A DNA stretch of 64,000 bases from Halobacillus ihumii (GCF_902726645.1 NZ_CACVAO010000001.1:3358636-3422635); one strand, 5' to 3'. Positions 36,320 to 45,550 are shown, counted from the stretch's first letter. Notes: generated by a model from the sequence alone, not told the origin. Translations and numbers: made by a program.

Positions 36320-36874
36320 ATGACGGAAAAGGAAAAGATGCTGAAAGGTGAACTTTATCAATCATGGGATGAAGAGCTTGTTCTCGAGCGAACACGAGCG
36401 AGACAAATTGTGTATTCCTTTAATCAATCAAAGCCAACAGAGAATCATCACAGGGAGCAAATGCTTGAGAGCTTGCTTGGACGTGCAGGGGAAGAAGTCT
36501 TTATCGAGCCATCATTCCATTGCGATTATGGCTATAATATTAACGTTGGAGATCAATTTTTCGCCAATTTCAACTGTGTTTTTCTGGATGTTTGTCCGAT
36601 TACAATGGGTGACCGCGTGATGCTTGGACCGAACGTACAAATATACACGGCGACACATCCTATGGACCGGGAAACGCGGGCCAGCGGTCTTGAGTATGGC
36701 AAGCCTGTTACGATTGGCAATGATGTATGGATTGGCGGCAGTGCCATCATTAACCCAGGTGTAACGATTGGTGATAATGTAGTCATTGGTTCAGGAGCGG
36801 TCGTGACAAAAGATATCCCAGCAAATGTATTTGTCGGCGGCAACCCAGCTAAAATTATTCGCGAAGTAGAGTAA
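36320..36874 (+). CDS. maa: Maltose/galactoside O-acetyltransferase
   Basis: 184-residue left-handed beta-helix acetyltransferase of the LacA/Maa type. The N-terminal [14 protein letters not shown] matches the family, hexapeptide repeats run through [14 protein letters not shown] and [20 protein letters not shown], and the catalytic His is in YTATHPMD. It transfers acetyl groups from acetyl-CoA to sugars, probably detoxifying surplus sugar. AAGGTGAT precedes ATG 36320. Confidence 0.92.
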   Translation: MTEKEKMLKGELYQSWDEELVLERTRARQIVYSFNQSKPTENHHREQMLESLLGRAGEEVFIEPSFHCDYGYNINVGDQFFANFNCVFLDVCPITMGDRVMLGPNVQIYTATHPMDRETRASGLEYGKPVTIGNDVWIGGSAIINPGVTIGDNVVIGSGAVVTKDIPANVFVGGNPAKIIREVE

Positions 36875-36968
36875 GGGCGAATACTGGTCGAAGCCGGGTT
36901 TTTTCGTTATCATATGATAGGATGAAAGCATATATTTATTGTGAAATATCAGGAAAGGGTTTGGAGCT

Positions 36969-37721
36969 ATGATTAAACGAAAAAGTAAGCGTGAAATAGA
37001 GTTAATGCATGAAGCAGGTAAGCTGCTTGCTAACGTGCACAAAGAGCTTCGTCAGTTTATTAAACCAGGCGTTACTACGATGGAAGTTGAGAACCTTGTA
37101 GAACGTTATTTAGCAAAACATGGAGCAACTGGAGAGCAGAAGGGATATCAGGGATATGAGTTTACAACCTGTGCCTCCATCAATGACGAGGTCTGTCACG
37201 GTTTTCCGAGGGAAGAAAAGCTTCAAGAAGGAGATATTGTAACCGTCGATATGGTGGTCAATTTAAATGGAGCACTAGCGGATTCGGCCTGGACCCATCC
37301 GGTTGGTAAAATTAGTGAAGAGGCAGAACGGCTGCTGGAGGTTACGAAAACATCTCTTTATAAATCGATTGAGCAGGCACAGGTCGGTAATCGGATCGGA
37401 GATTTAGGCCATGCTATTCAGTCTTATGCAGAAGGGGAAGGTTATTCAGTTGTCCGCGATTTTACGGGTCACGGCATAGGAGAGACGATTCATGAAGATC
37501 CATATATTCCACACTTCGGCCAGGCAGGCAAAGGAGCGCGACTTAAGGAAGGAATGGTCATTACGATCGAGCCGATGATTAACATTGGCGGCTACCAAAG
37601 CAAGATGGATCAAAATAATTGGACAGCACGCACGGTTGATGGCTCCCTTTCGGCTCAATATGAACATACCATTGCGATTACGAAAGACGGACCGCTGATT
37701 TTAACCGATCAGGATCAATAA
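36969..37721 (+). CDS. map: Methionine aminopeptidase, type I
   Basis: 250 residues. It removes the initiator methionine from new proteins. The five metal ligands are present: Asp in VTVDM, Asp in LADSAW, His in GHGIGETIHE, Glu in TIEPM and Glu in YEHTI. A CASINDEVCHGFP active-site loop is seen. The gene is not in the usual ribosomal-protein cluster (secY-adk-map), so it is probably the second, accessory enzyme (like YflG in B. subtilis). Confidence 0.92.
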   Translation: MIKRKSKREIELMHEAGKLLANVHKELRQFIKPGVTTMEVENLVERYLAKHGATGEQKGYQGYEFTTCASINDEVCHGFPREEKLQEGDIVTVDMVVNLNGALADSAWTHPVGKISEEAERLLEVTKTSLYKSIEQAQVGNRIGDLGHAIQSYAEGEGYSVVRDFTGHGIGETIHEDPYIPHFGQAGKGARLKEGMVITIEPMINIGGYQSKMDQNNWTARTVDGSLSAQYEHTIAITKDGPLILTDQDQ

Positions 37722-37728
37722 ACTAACC

Positions 37729-37759
37729 AAAAAAAGCTCCCATTTAAGGGAGCTTTTTT
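37729..37759. terminator. Bidirectional terminator
   Basis: AAAAAGCTCCC pairs with GGGAGCTTTTTT around ATTTAA. Shared by map and the convergent csp gene. Confidence 0.85.
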
Positions 37760-37765
37760 CATATA

Positions 37766-37966
37766 TTACTGCTTTTGCACGTTAGCAGCTTGTGGTCCAC
37801 GCTGACCTTCTTGGATTTCGAAGTTTACAACTTGACCTTCTTCAAGAGACTTGAAACCTTCTTCTTGAATAGCGGAGAAGTGAACGAATACATCGTCTTG
37901 ACCTTCTACTTCGATGAAACCGAAACCTTTTTCTGCGTTAAACCATTTTACTGTACCTTCAACCAT
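37766..37966 (-). CDS. Cold shock protein (Csp), copy 1
   Basis: 66-residue OB-fold nucleic-acid chaperone. RNP1 GFGFIEV and RNP2 VFVHFSAI are intact; it begins [18 protein letters not shown]. It keeps mRNA single-stranded, especially in the cold. It is identical to the copy at 38199-38399 except for the last residue (Gln here, Ala there). A conserved 5' leader lies upstream (see the leader entry). Confidence 0.95.
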   Translation of the reverse strand: MVEGTVKWFNAEKGFGFIEVEGQDDVFVHFSAIQEEGFKSLEEGQVVNFEIQEGQRGPQAANVQKQ

Positions 37967-37994
37967 GAAAAATACCTCCTGAGTGGATCTTTAG

Positions 37995-38023
37995 CCACAA
38001 TGTATTACTATTCTTGCTCTTCA
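37995..38023 (-). promoter_or_regulatory. Conserved csp 5' leader element, copy 1
   Basis: A 29-base stretch is identical to 38428-38456 in front of the second csp gene; read on the minus strand it begins TGAAGAGCAAGAATAGTAAT. Flanking bases differ, so conservation points to function, likely the cold-shock untranslated region or promoter. Confidence 0.55.
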
Positions 38024-38159
38024 CATTCAAGACGAAAATTACTTTGAAGCAACTTCTGTTCTATGAATCGTTTCCGAACAACAATAACTGCTATCAGTAT
38101 AACAAATGCACTAAATAAATGATACTCCTAACGGCAATTAATTGAAAATATTTGTAAAA

Positions 38160-38189
38160 CAAAAAGACTCCCAAATAGGGAGTCTTTTA
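38160..38189 (-). terminator. Terminator of csp copy 2
   Basis: AAAAGACTCCC pairs with GGGAGTCTTTT around AAATA; on the minus strand it ends in TTTT and lies just after the csp stop. Confidence 0.8.
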
Positions 38190-38198
38190 AAAGCTTAC

Positions 38199-38399
38199 TT
38201 ACGCTTTTTGAACGTTAGCAGCTTGTGGTCCGCGTTGACCTTCTTGGATTTCGAAGTTTACAACTTGACCTTCTTCAAGAGACTTGAAACCTTCTTCTTG
38301 AATAGCAGAGAAGTGAACGAATACGTCGTCTTGACCTTCTACCTCGATGAAACCGAAACCTTTTTCTGCATTAAACCATTTAACTGTACCTTCAACCAT
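38199..38399 (-). CDS. Cold shock protein (Csp), copy 2
   Basis: 66 residues, protein identical to the copy at 37766 apart from a terminal Ala. Codon differences are few and the gene order is tandem, with 232 bases between the genes, so this is a duplication kept by selection or conversion. It has its own terminator and leader, so it is probably expressed separately. Confidence 0.95.
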   Translation of the reverse strand: MVEGTVKWFNAEKGFGFIEVEGQDDVFVHFSAIQEEGFKSLEEGQVVNFEIQEGQRGPQAANVQKA

Positions 38400-38427
38400 G
38401 AAGAATACCTCCTGCGTGGATTAGATC

Positions 38428-38456
38428 CACAATGTATTACTATTCTTGCTCTTCAT
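38428..38456 (-). promoter_or_regulatory. Conserved csp 5' leader element, copy 2
   Basis: Identical over 29 bases to 37995-38023. It lies about 30 bases before the GGAGGT site of the second csp gene. Confidence 0.55.
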
Positions 38457-38589
38457 ATTCAATCAAGACGTATCGTTATGACGCATCTTCTCTGTTATGA
38501 ATCATATCGAACAACAATAATTAATTTTTATTATATCAGATGGTTTTAAAAAAAGAAAGCCCCTCGAGAAATTTTTTTGGAGGTGGTCT

Positions 38590-39441
38590 TTACGGCTGAA
38601 CAAAATAAGCGTTATCCAGCACATCATAAAGGGTTTCTTCCATGAAATTTGTGACACGCTCATCCGAAATAGCAGAAAGTTCACATAATGTGTTTCCTTG
38701 AGTTAGCAGGTGCTTCACGGCTGTCCATCCTACAAATATAGCTTCATTGAAATAACCGGAGGCTCCTCGACCTTTCGTAAAGGAGTATAAAGCTTCGTAA
38801 TCATCCCGTTGAATATGAGGGAGCAGGTTAATCATAATTCGGTTTGGCTCTTGATTGCATACTTCCAGCCAGGAATAAGACGGCGCTGGCAGAGCCAGCG
38901 TTGTGTGAACTTTTTCAGCCGTATGTAACGCTATTCCTTCCTGAAGTGTAATGTGCCCAATACTTTTTGCCAGCGGATAGGCGGTCCCCGATTTCTGGCA
39001 ATGGATGACTCGTGCGAGTTCTTTTGCAAGATCCATTTGCTGCATCTCTCTCTCAATTGGATAATAAAGAGTTAAGTGCTCTTCCTCATCTGTTTCAAAA
39101 AATGGATCCGATTCGAAATTCCCTACAAAAAAGACGATCGACATGTGAAGGGCAGAGTCGTAATCTAATTCTTCTTTAACGGCTTGCAGAAGAGAGAAGA
39201 TTTCTTCATGACTAGGTTCGAAATGTTCAATGTGGTCAACAGCTTGAGCATACTTGGGGAAAGCATAATCTAACATGTCACGCGCAAGCTGGTCGTCTTG
39301 CATATCTGGCTGCGTTACCGAATAACCGTAAAGCTCTTTCCATAGTTCAAACCTGGTATCAGGGGCTGCGTCTGATGTGACAGCTTGATGATAAAAAGCT
39401 AAGAATTCATCTCGTAAATGGGTGATCTTGATGATATCCAA
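38590..39441 (-). CDS. Hypothetical protein, 283 aa, peptidase-like appearance unproven
   Basis: TTG 39441 follows AAAGGAGGAG. A soluble protein with LRDEFLAFYHQAVTSDAAPD at the N-terminus and a C-terminal ASGYFNEAIFVGWTAVKHLL. This end resembles DUF2268-type Zn-protease homologues in Bacilli, but no HExxH motif is present (AKELARVIHCQ at the comparable position). Function unknown. It is 18 bases from the upstream alpha/beta hydrolase gene, so probably one transcript. Confidence 0.65.
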   Translation of the reverse strand: MDIIKITHLRDEFLAFYHQAVTSDAAPDTRFELWKELYGYSVTQPDMQDDQLARDMLDYAFPKYAQAVDHIEHFEPSHEEIFSLLQAVKEELDYDSALHMSIVFFVGNFESDPFFETDEEEHLTLYYPIEREMQQMDLAKELARVIHCQKSGTAYPLAKSIGHITLQEGIALHTAEKVHTTLALPAPSYSWLEVCNQEPNRIMINLLPHIQRDDYEALYSFTKGRGASGYFNEAIFVGWTAVKHLLTQGNTLCELSAISDERVTNFMEETLYDVLDNAYFVQP

Positions 39442-39459
39442 CGGTTCTCCTCCTTTGGT

Positions 39460-40284
39460 TTAGTGACTTAAAAAGTCTAAACGTTTTGCCCAGACATTTG
39501 GAGCTTTAGGGCCAATCCAAATTAAGTGGCTATCAGATGGTGCATCATAAATTTCACAGTTCTGTGTGTTCGACTTCAGTAGAATGGCTTGTGAATAAGG
39601 AACACTTTTGTCTTTGCGTGCGTACATGCCGAGTATGGGAGCTTTGATTTTACTCATATCTGCTAAGTCATGTTTGATATCAAGTGAAAAACCATGGCCT
39701 GATTGGGAATCAGCCAGCATGTTATAGATGAATCTGCGGTCATTTAGGGAGAGACGTTTATAGAGATCATCTACTTCTTCTGTAGTTAGAGAAGCGAGTA
39801 TATTTTTCATAACCATATCTGGACAAACCTTTAATAAAAATTTAATGATTCCCCAGGTAGCTTTCTCACTTGGCCCAAACAATAAGCTAGCACGCGTTTT
39901 TGTTCCGAATTCCCAGGGGGCTGTTACAGCGGCTTCCATAACCAATTTCTCCACCCGATCAGGGTAGTAAGCAGCTAACGCAATTCCCGTAGGTCCTGCT
40001 GAGGAGACGGCAATGACAGCAACCTTTTCTATGTGTAAGTGATCTAAAACGCTTACAATTGTTTCAGCAAATTCGGCTGCAGTCCGTCCGGCAGAAACTT
40101 CGGTTGAATCATAGCCAGGTCGGGAAATGGTTAAAAGCGAAAACCCTTCATAAATTAAACTTCGGTGGGATAAGTCAGTATCTCTTGAGCAATGCCCACC
40201 TTTGAGGAGCAGGATGGTCGGGCCGGTTCCTTCATATGAGAATTCTACGATCCCTTTTGCTGTATCGAATAATGTGGCGGCCAC
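39460..40284 (-). CDS. Alpha/beta hydrolase
   Basis: 274 residues. Oxyanion LLLKGGHCS, nucleophile Ser in AVSSAGPTG (the usual first Gly of GxSxG replaced by Val), acidic residue in GMYARKDKSVP and His in SDSHLIW. GTG 40284 lies eight bases after AAAGGA; the frame's ATG 40293 falls inside that site. The substrate is unknown. It is cotranscribed with the following unknown gene and divergent from the BtuF-like gene. Confidence 0.83.
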   Translation of the reverse strand: MAATLFDTAKGIVEFSYEGTGPTILLLKGGHCSRDTDLSHRSLIYEGFSLLTISRPGYDSTEVSAGRTAAEFAETIVSVLDHLHIEKVAVIAVSSAGPTGIALAAYYPDRVEKLVMEAAVTAPWEFGTKTRASLLFGPSEKATWGIIKFLLKVCPDMVMKNILASLTTEEVDDLYKRLSLNDRRFIYNMLADSQSGHGFSLDIKHDLADMSKIKAPILGMYARKDKSVPYSQAILLKSNTQNCEIYDAPSDSHLIWIGPKAPNVWAKRLDFLSH

Positions 40285-40380
40285 GTGATTCATCCTTTCT
40301 TAACTTTTTTCTTAACCTAAATATAAGCTATAATGGAATAAAATGAAACATCAGAGGATTCTGAAAAAGGGAGTGATTGT

Positions 40381-41148
40381 ATTCGAATTGTGTCGATTTG
40401 CCCCAGTAACACTGAAATTGTCGCGTATTTAGAGCAAGAGGAGATGTTGGTTGGTGTCGACAATTATTCTGATTTTCCTGAACAGGTGATGCAATTACCG
40501 CGCCTTGGGCCGGACTTATCTATCGATATAGATGCAGTAGCTCAATTAAAACCGGACCTTGTACTGAGTTCGCTAAGTGTGCCGGGAATGGAAAAAAATA
40601 TTGAAGGATTGCGGGAACATAACATTCCACAATTGATTTTAAATCCGGGATCTCTACAGGAAATTGCCGCAGATATTGAGGAGGTAGGAAAGGCTATCGG
40701 ATTGCCAGAGCACGGGGAAAAGAAGGCAAAAGAATTTTTACAGGAAATTGAAACGTATCGTGCTAAAAGCAATGCCAAGGAGAAAAAGCCGAGTCTTTAC
40801 TGGGAGTGGTGGCCTAAGCCTATTTTCACTCCTGGACAAGGAAATTGGTTAACAGAAATAAGCGAATTAGCTGGCGGTGTCAATTTATTCGGCGAAGAAA
40901 AGGAAGCAAGTGTGAAGACCGATTGGGAGGATGTAAGAGAACGGAATCCAGATCACATTTGTATGGTGTGGGTCGGAGTGAAGGAAGAAAAAATGAATCC
41001 GGACCTTTTAAGAAAAAGGCCCGGATGGCTTGAGATGAAAGCGATCAAAGAGGACAAAATCCATGTCCTCGAGGAATCGTTATATTGTCGTCCGAGCCCA
41101 AGGCTGCTGGAAGGGTTAAGAAAAATACACAGTATCCTTCAACCATAG
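40381..41148 (+). CDS. BtuF-like cobalamin/iron-siderophore binding protein, ATT start
   Basis: 255 residues without a signal peptide. It has a periplasmic-binding-protein fold: RIVSICPSNTEIVAYLEQEE, then DNYSDFPEQVMQLPRLGPD and IDIDAVAQLKPDLVLSS. In related proteins the first residues are MRIVSLCPSNTE, which places the start at ATT 40381, seven bases after GGGAG; the first regular start, GTG 40390, is 16 bases away and would remove conserved residues. Its lack of an export signal suggests a cytoplasmic family member that may bind cobalamin. It abuts the convergent MBL gene with no gap. Confidence 0.8.
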   Translation: MRIVSICPSNTEIVAYLEQEEMLVGVDNYSDFPEQVMQLPRLGPDLSIDIDAVAQLKPDLVLSSLSVPGMEKNIEGLREHNIPQLILNPGSLQEIAADIEEVGKAIGLPEHGEKKAKEFLQEIETYRAKSNAKEKKPSLYWEWWPKPIFTPGQGNWLTEISELAGGVNLFGEEKEASVKTDWEDVRERNPDHICMVWVGVKEEKMNPDLLRKRPGWLEMKAIKEDKIHVLEESLYCRPSPRLLEGLRKIHSILQP

Positions 41149-41979
41149 TTAGTGTGGTTTATTTTGATGAGCGGGAATGGCATAATCTTTAAAGTTGATT
41201 GCTAGTTGTGAAAGCTGCTCCTGCATAAGTTCTCCTTCCATAGGCAGACCATGTCCGGAAAGAATCAATTTCGGGTTTAAGCTGGCTAACTTTTTAGCGG
41301 ATTTCTCGGCTTCAAGCCAATCGTGAGTAAAATAAGCTGGCGGTCCGTGAATGTGCTGGTGCTGGATGAATACAGCCATACTTGACTCTTGTTTGACGGT
41401 AATAACGGCATCACCTGAAATCAACGTGCGGTCACGATCTCTGAATAAAGAAACGTGACCAGGTGTGTGACCTGGTGTGTGAACAATTCTCCAGTCATCC
41501 ATATGTGGAACCGTACCATCCTCGGGAAGCGGATTAACCCACTTACCTAAGTGGACGGGGTCTCTCGGAAAAAAGGGGGACAATAGAGAAAAGAGTCCAC
41601 CCCCGATTGTTGAGTTGGGGATAGGATAGGTTTTTTCTCCCGTAATATATGGCATTTCATTGGGATGAGCATAGATCGGAACATTCCATTGTTTAGCGAT
41701 CTGTTTCGCGGAACCTATATGATCAAAGTGGCCATGAGTCAGGATGATCGCTTTAGGCGGATGGGATCCGAATCGCTTTTCAGCCGCTTCGATAATGCGT
41801 TTGCCATAGTGAGCGACACCACAATCGACTAAGACCCAGTCATTTGATTCTTTTTGCCCTATAAAGACGACGTTTGCGATTAAGGTTCTGTAAAAAGCAA
41901 GGTCGTCTAAAACTTGTTCGGCCTCTGCATGGGCCATGTGCCAGCCATCGTCCATGAGGGACTGTTGCTCTTTATCCAT
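41149..41979 (-). CDS. MBL-fold metallo-hydrolase
   Basis: 276 residues. The metal-binding motif HGHFDHIG (about residues 81-88) and later HTPGHTPGHVSLF, SGDAVI and LSGHG are those of glyoxalase-II/RNase Z-like hydrolases. Its role is unknown. Its stop (41149) touches that of the BtuF-like gene, and no terminator separates them, so antisense read-through is likely. Confidence 0.87.
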   Translation of the reverse strand: MDKEQQSLMDDGWHMAHAEAEQVLDDLAFYRTLIANVVFIGQKESNDWVLVDCGVAHYGKRIIEAAEKRFGSHPPKAIILTHGHFDHIGSAKQIAKQWNVPIYAHPNEMPYITGEKTYPIPNSTIGGGLFSLLSPFFPRDPVHLGKWVNPLPEDGTVPHMDDWRIVHTPGHTPGHVSLFRDRDRTLISGDAVITVKQESSMAVFIQHQHIHGPPAYFTHDWLEAEKSAKKLASLNPKLILSGHGLPMEGELMQEQLSQLAINFKDYAIPAHQNKPH

Positions 41980-42095
41980 AACAAACCGCTCCTTTTTGAT
42001 TAGTCTGCTGTTACAGGGGCGGTTCTATTCATCAGATGAGGGCAGGGTATGAATTTAGTGATTTAGCAGAATTGCTGCCGCGTTTGAAGACAAAA

Positions 42096-42129
42096 TAAAA
42101 GCAGACCGCTTTGTGGGCGGTCTGTTCTT
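42096..42129. terminator. Terminator of nhaC
   Basis: GCAGACCGC pairs with GCGGTCTGT-type sequence (42101-42109 with 42117-42125); T-rich on the minus strand. It lies just after the nhaC stop. Confidence 0.7.
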
Positions 42130-43539
42130 TTAGTTGGCATTTTTAAATGATTTAGCTGAAGTAGAGGCTGTGTGCGTCAGCGTTTTACCAGTAAGACCAA
42201 ATAGCATCGTTAAAATAGGGGAGAGCAGGCAGAAAAACGCGAACGGAAGATAGTCCAGCACCGGGACTCCCAGAACTCCGGATAAAAATACACCGCATAC
42301 GCTCCAAGGAACGAGCGGATTGATGACGGTTCCTGCATCCTCAAGAGTTCTTGATAAGTTTTTCTTAGCTAAATGAGCCTTTTCATAAATAGGCTGATAA
42401 GCTTCCCCTGTTAATAAAATCGATAAATATTGTTCTCCTACTGCTATATTTACGCCGATTGCTGTAAGAGCCGTTGATATTGTGATGGATCGGGCCGATT
42501 TCAAGGCTCCCTTAATTTTTTCCAAAATGGAAGGGATTACTCCTGTTGCGAAAAAAAGTCCGCCAAGAGCTAAGGCTAATAGAACGAGCGACACAGTAAA
42601 CAGCATGCTATTCATACCGCCTCTCGATAAAAGTTCGTTGACGGCTTGATGGTTTGTTTCTGCCGTGTACCCGTTGAACCATGTTCCCCATAAATCACCC
42701 CATGGCAGAACGCCCCTGATTCCAGCGATAATTGTAGCTGTAAGGCTGGTAATGGTTAAGGATATAAAGGCAGGCTGTTTGCTGATCGTTAACAGGACGA
42801 GTATGACTAATGGAATCCATGAGCTCCAATGCATTAAGTTAGAGGCGACTAAGCCCTGCTGAAACGATGATAATTCATTTCCTGACGAACTTTGCGCAGG
42901 GGAGAGCACCGCAAATAAAATAAAACTGATCACGAAGGCCGGTACTGTCGTCCAGGCCATATTTTTGATATGTTCAAATAAATCTACTTTTACAACAGTG
43001 GAAGCCAGGTTTGTTGTATCTGATAAAGGCGACATTTTGTCACCGAAAAACGCACCAGAAACGACTGCACCAGCTGTTATAGCAAGTGAAATATCTGTGG
43101 ACTGTGCAACTCCCATCATGGCGACACCCACTGTGGCAGCTGTCGTAAACGAACTTCCCAGAGCTATCCCGACCACGGCTGTTATGGAAAAAGTAATGGC
43201 AAAAAACCATGGTCCGCCTGCGATGAGGAAGGAGGCGTTCATTAGAACAGGAATGGTCCCGCTGGCCATCCAGCTGGCGATCAGAATTCCGATCAGGAAG
43301 AAGAGCAGGACAGCAGCCATTCCTGATTGCGCCCCTTGAATCATGCCATTTTGGAGCTCACTGAAGGACATTTTCTTTAGGAATCCGTAAGCCAGCGTAA
43401 CGATAACTCCTAGCAGGATGGGAATATGAGGAACACTTTGTAATTCAATAATAAAGAAACTGATAAGAGCAATAATCCCAAGAAGTAATAACACGGATTC
43501 AAAAACTCCTGGCAACTTCTTAGGCTGTAGATGAAGCAT
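42130..43539 (-). CDS. nhaC: Na+/H+ antiporter NhaC
   Basis: 469 residues with about 12 membrane helices. It carries family motifs (GVIVTLAYGFLKKMS, IGILIASWMASGTIP, FGDKMSPLSDTTNLAS, VNIAVGEQYLSILLTGEAY, LEDAGTVINPLVPWS). It expels sodium in exchange for protons, useful in saline or alkaline conditions, or possibly exchanges malate/lactate (MleN type). Monocistronic. Confidence 0.9.
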   Translation of the reverse strand: MLHLQPKKLPGVFESVLLLLGIIALISFFIIELQSVPHIPILLGVIVTLAYGFLKKMSFSELQNGMIQGAQSGMAAVLLFFLIGILIASWMASGTIPVLMNASFLIAGGPWFFAITFSITAVVGIALGSSFTTAATVGVAMMGVAQSTDISLAITAGAVVSGAFFGDKMSPLSDTTNLASTVVKVDLFEHIKNMAWTTVPAFVISFILFAVLSPAQSSSGNELSSFQQGLVASNLMHWSSWIPLVILVLLTISKQPAFISLTITSLTATIIAGIRGVLPWGDLWGTWFNGYTAETNHQAVNELLSRGGMNSMLFTVSLVLLALALGGLFFATGVIPSILEKIKGALKSARSITISTALTAIGVNIAVGEQYLSILLTGEAYQPIYEKAHLAKKNLSRTLEDAGTVINPLVPWSVCGVFLSGVLGVPVLDYLPFAFFCLLSPILTMLFGLTGKTLTHTASTSAKSFKNAN

Positions 43540-43679
43540 CGATAAACCTCCTTTATATAGTCAACGTCAAATTAATATCTTTTTTACTTAAACGCTTTTA
43601 AGTGATGAAGTATACGGATACTATATGCTAGGAAACGTGTTTATGTCAACCATTTGAGCGGATCAGCTTACTTTTTTAG

Positions 43680-43870
43680 TATGGCGGATGAGTCCTGAAT
43701 CATGTGGAAGGTACGAATCATTCTGTGATTGGGTAGAACTCGTGAAGGTTAGGGCCGAACCTTTCCTTGCAAAGTCAGAAGCCTGCGCCTCAAGGGCCGA
43801 ATCATTAGATCCTACGGCCGAATTATCGATAGTTAGGGGAGAATCTAAATAAGAGTCGCTCGCCAAAATG
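43680..43870. repeat. Diverged relative of repeat family 1
   Basis: GGCCGAA occurs at 43753, 43795 and 43816, with GAATCATG and GAATCATT words between. It resembles the CCGAACTTCC parts of copies 1 and 2, without the CCCCACA hairpin. It fills most of the gap between nhaC and azlC; the frame readable on the minus strand here is only a by-product of the repeat. Confidence 0.4.
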
Positions 43871-43972
43871 CCCTTCATTAAGACGACTTACCGATAAATG
43901 AATGTGAATAACTTTATCGTAGCTTCAAAATTGTGTATAATAGTGGAAATTTTCAAGATAGGAGATAGAACA

Positions 43973-44710
43973 ATGGGAACTCAAGTGATAGAAGCCGCCA
44001 CAGGTACAACGCGTTTACATATGGCCAAACGCGGCATGATTGCAGGTCTTCCTATTATGTTAGGGTATCTGCCGATTGCTTTAACATACGGTGTATTGGC
44101 TGGACAATCGGGCATGACAAATATGGAACTTACCCTCATGAGTGTGCTAGTTTTCGCAGGTGCCTCTCAGTTTCTTGCCGTGGGGATGGTGGCGGCGAGC
44201 ACAGGGGCAATGGAAATCATTATAGCCACATTCGTTCTAAATTTCAGGCATTTTGTAATGAGCTTGTCATTTATGAATCGGTTGAGGGGGATTGCGCTTA
44301 GAGCTAAGATACCATTGTCATTAGGGATTACAGATGAAACGTTTGCGGTGTCGATGTTGTATCGAAAAGAAAGCAAAGAGGCTCATGCTTCGTGGTTTTA
44401 CGCTGCCTTGATTTTGACAGCCTATGTATCTTGGGTGGGAGGTTCCTACCTTGGCGGTGTGCTGGGAGACATTATACCTAGCAGGCTGAGTCAAAGCATG
44501 GGAGTCGCTTTATATGCGATGTTCATAGGGCTGCTAGTCCCATCAGTGCGCAAACATTATCGGATTGCACTTGTGGCCATTTTTGCGATGTTGATTAACT
44601 TTCTTTGTCAGTGGTGGGGAATGGATCAAGGATGGGCGATCGTGCTTGGGACCCTGATTGGCGGTCTGAGCGGAATATGGATATTGCAAGATGAGGAGGA
44701 AGAATCATGA
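43973..44710 (+). CDS. azlC: AzlC-type branched-chain amino acid exporter subunit
   Basis: 245 residues, about six membrane helices, with the family's GLPIMLGYLPIALTYGVLA and FAGASQFLAVGM. ATG 43973 follows AGGAGAT; the longer frame from 43898 has no ribosome site. It acts with AzlD in the membrane, probably exporting branched-chain amino acids such as leucine or isoleucine. It overlaps azlD by four bases. Confidence 0.9.
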   Translation: MGTQVIEAATGTTRLHMAKRGMIAGLPIMLGYLPIALTYGVLAGQSGMTNMELTLMSVLVFAGASQFLAVGMVAASTGAMEIIIATFVLNFRHFVMSLSFMNRLRGIALRAKIPLSLGITDETFAVSMLYRKESKEAHASWFYAALILTAYVSWVGGSYLGGVLGDIIPSRLSQSMGVALYAMFIGLLVPSVRKHYRIALVAIFAMLINFLCQWWGMDQGWAIVLGTLIGGLSGIWILQDEEEES

Positions 44711-45000
44711 TCATTTGGATGATTATCGGCATGGCCGTGGTTACCGCAATTCCACGATTTATCCCGGCGTTCATCATTGATCAAGCTCATTTTCCCAAAT
44801 GGGTGGATCGTTGGCTGAATGCGATTCCTTATGCTGCTTTAGGGGCCTTGATTTTTCCAGGTGTTTTATCTGTAAAGCCTGATGCCCCGCAAATTGGGGT
44901 CATTGCGGCTCTAGTGGCCATTTTATTAGCTTGGGTGAATGTTCATATCATTGGAGTGGTGCTCGGGGCGATTGCGGCTGTCTTTTTCATGACCTTGTAG
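44707..45000 (+). CDS. azlD: AzlD-type branched-chain amino acid exporter subunit
   Basis: 97 residues with about four membrane helices, starting MIIWMIIGMAVVTAIPRFIP and containing WLNAIPYAALGALIFPG, typical of AzlD. ATG 44707 overlaps the azlC stop and has AGGAGGAAG inside the azlC end, so the two subunits are coupled. Confidence 0.9.
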   Translation: MIIWMIIGMAVVTAIPRFIPAFIIDQAHFPKWVDRWLNAIPYAALGALIFPGVLSVKPDAPQIGVIAALVAILLAWVNVHIIGVVLGAIAAVFFMTL

Positions 45001-45064
45001 CACGGTATGGGTGTTTGTGTCATAACGTATAGGGACACTTTTTTTGAAAGGAATTGATGGCGTT

Positions 45065-45469
45065 ATGTACAGACAACTAGGCTTCCCATGGGGATCTCCC
45101 GGAGGTGGGCAAGGTCAAGGTGGTCCAGGCGGATTCCCAGGTTTAGGCCCCCCGCCAGGTCGTCCACCACAGGGAGGAACGCAAGGTGCGCCGCAAAATT
45201 ATCCCCCTGGGCCCCCGCCGGGTGATATAGAGTCATACCCTGATGCACAAGGGTTTAGTGGTCCTGGAGTATATGCTGTGGATCCAGGTTCCATGTATGG
45301 ATGCTTGTTTCGATTCACCAGAGTACGTTTAAACAACGGACGACGGTTTTGGTTTTATCCCATCTTTATTGGTCGGACATCTGTAGCTGGCTATCGTTGG
45401 CGCCCGAACCGCTTTTCCTGGGAATACTTCGGGATTGATACGGATCGGATTTCAAGTTTCAGTTGTTAA
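45065..45469 (+). CDS. Gly/Pro-rich protein with conserved C-terminal domain
   Basis: 134 residues. The first 55 are very rich in Gly, Pro and Gln (GGGQGQGGPGGFPGLGPPPG), then MYGCLFRFTRVRLNNGRRFW and a basic aromatic C-terminus ending in FSC. Such Gly/Pro-rich proteins are common among spore coat and envelope proteins of Bacillaceae, but this is inference. The start ATG 45065 is preferred to TTG 45044. Confidence 0.65.
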   Translation: MYRQLGFPWGSPGGGQGQGGPGGFPGLGPPPGRPPQGGTQGAPQNYPPGPPPGDIESYPDAQGFSGPGVYAVDPGSMYGCLFRFTRVRLNNGRRFWFYPIFIGRTSVAGYRWRPNRFSWEYFGIDTDRISSFSC

Positions 45470-45503
45470 AAAAGATGGTGCCACGAGCGTGGTGCCATTT
45501 TTT
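45470..45503 (+). terminator. Terminator
   Basis: ATGGTGCCACGA pairs with GCGTGGTGCCAT using G-U pairs, flanked by A and T runs. It lies directly after the Gly/Pro-rich gene. Confidence 0.7.
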
Positions 45504-45550
45504 CTGCTACACTATGAATAAATAGATAGATGAAAAAGGGGAGAAGAGAA

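Noticed and set aside
43663..43878. 71-codon minus-strand frame
   Set aside because: It is made of the degenerate intergenic repeat and has no ribosome site.
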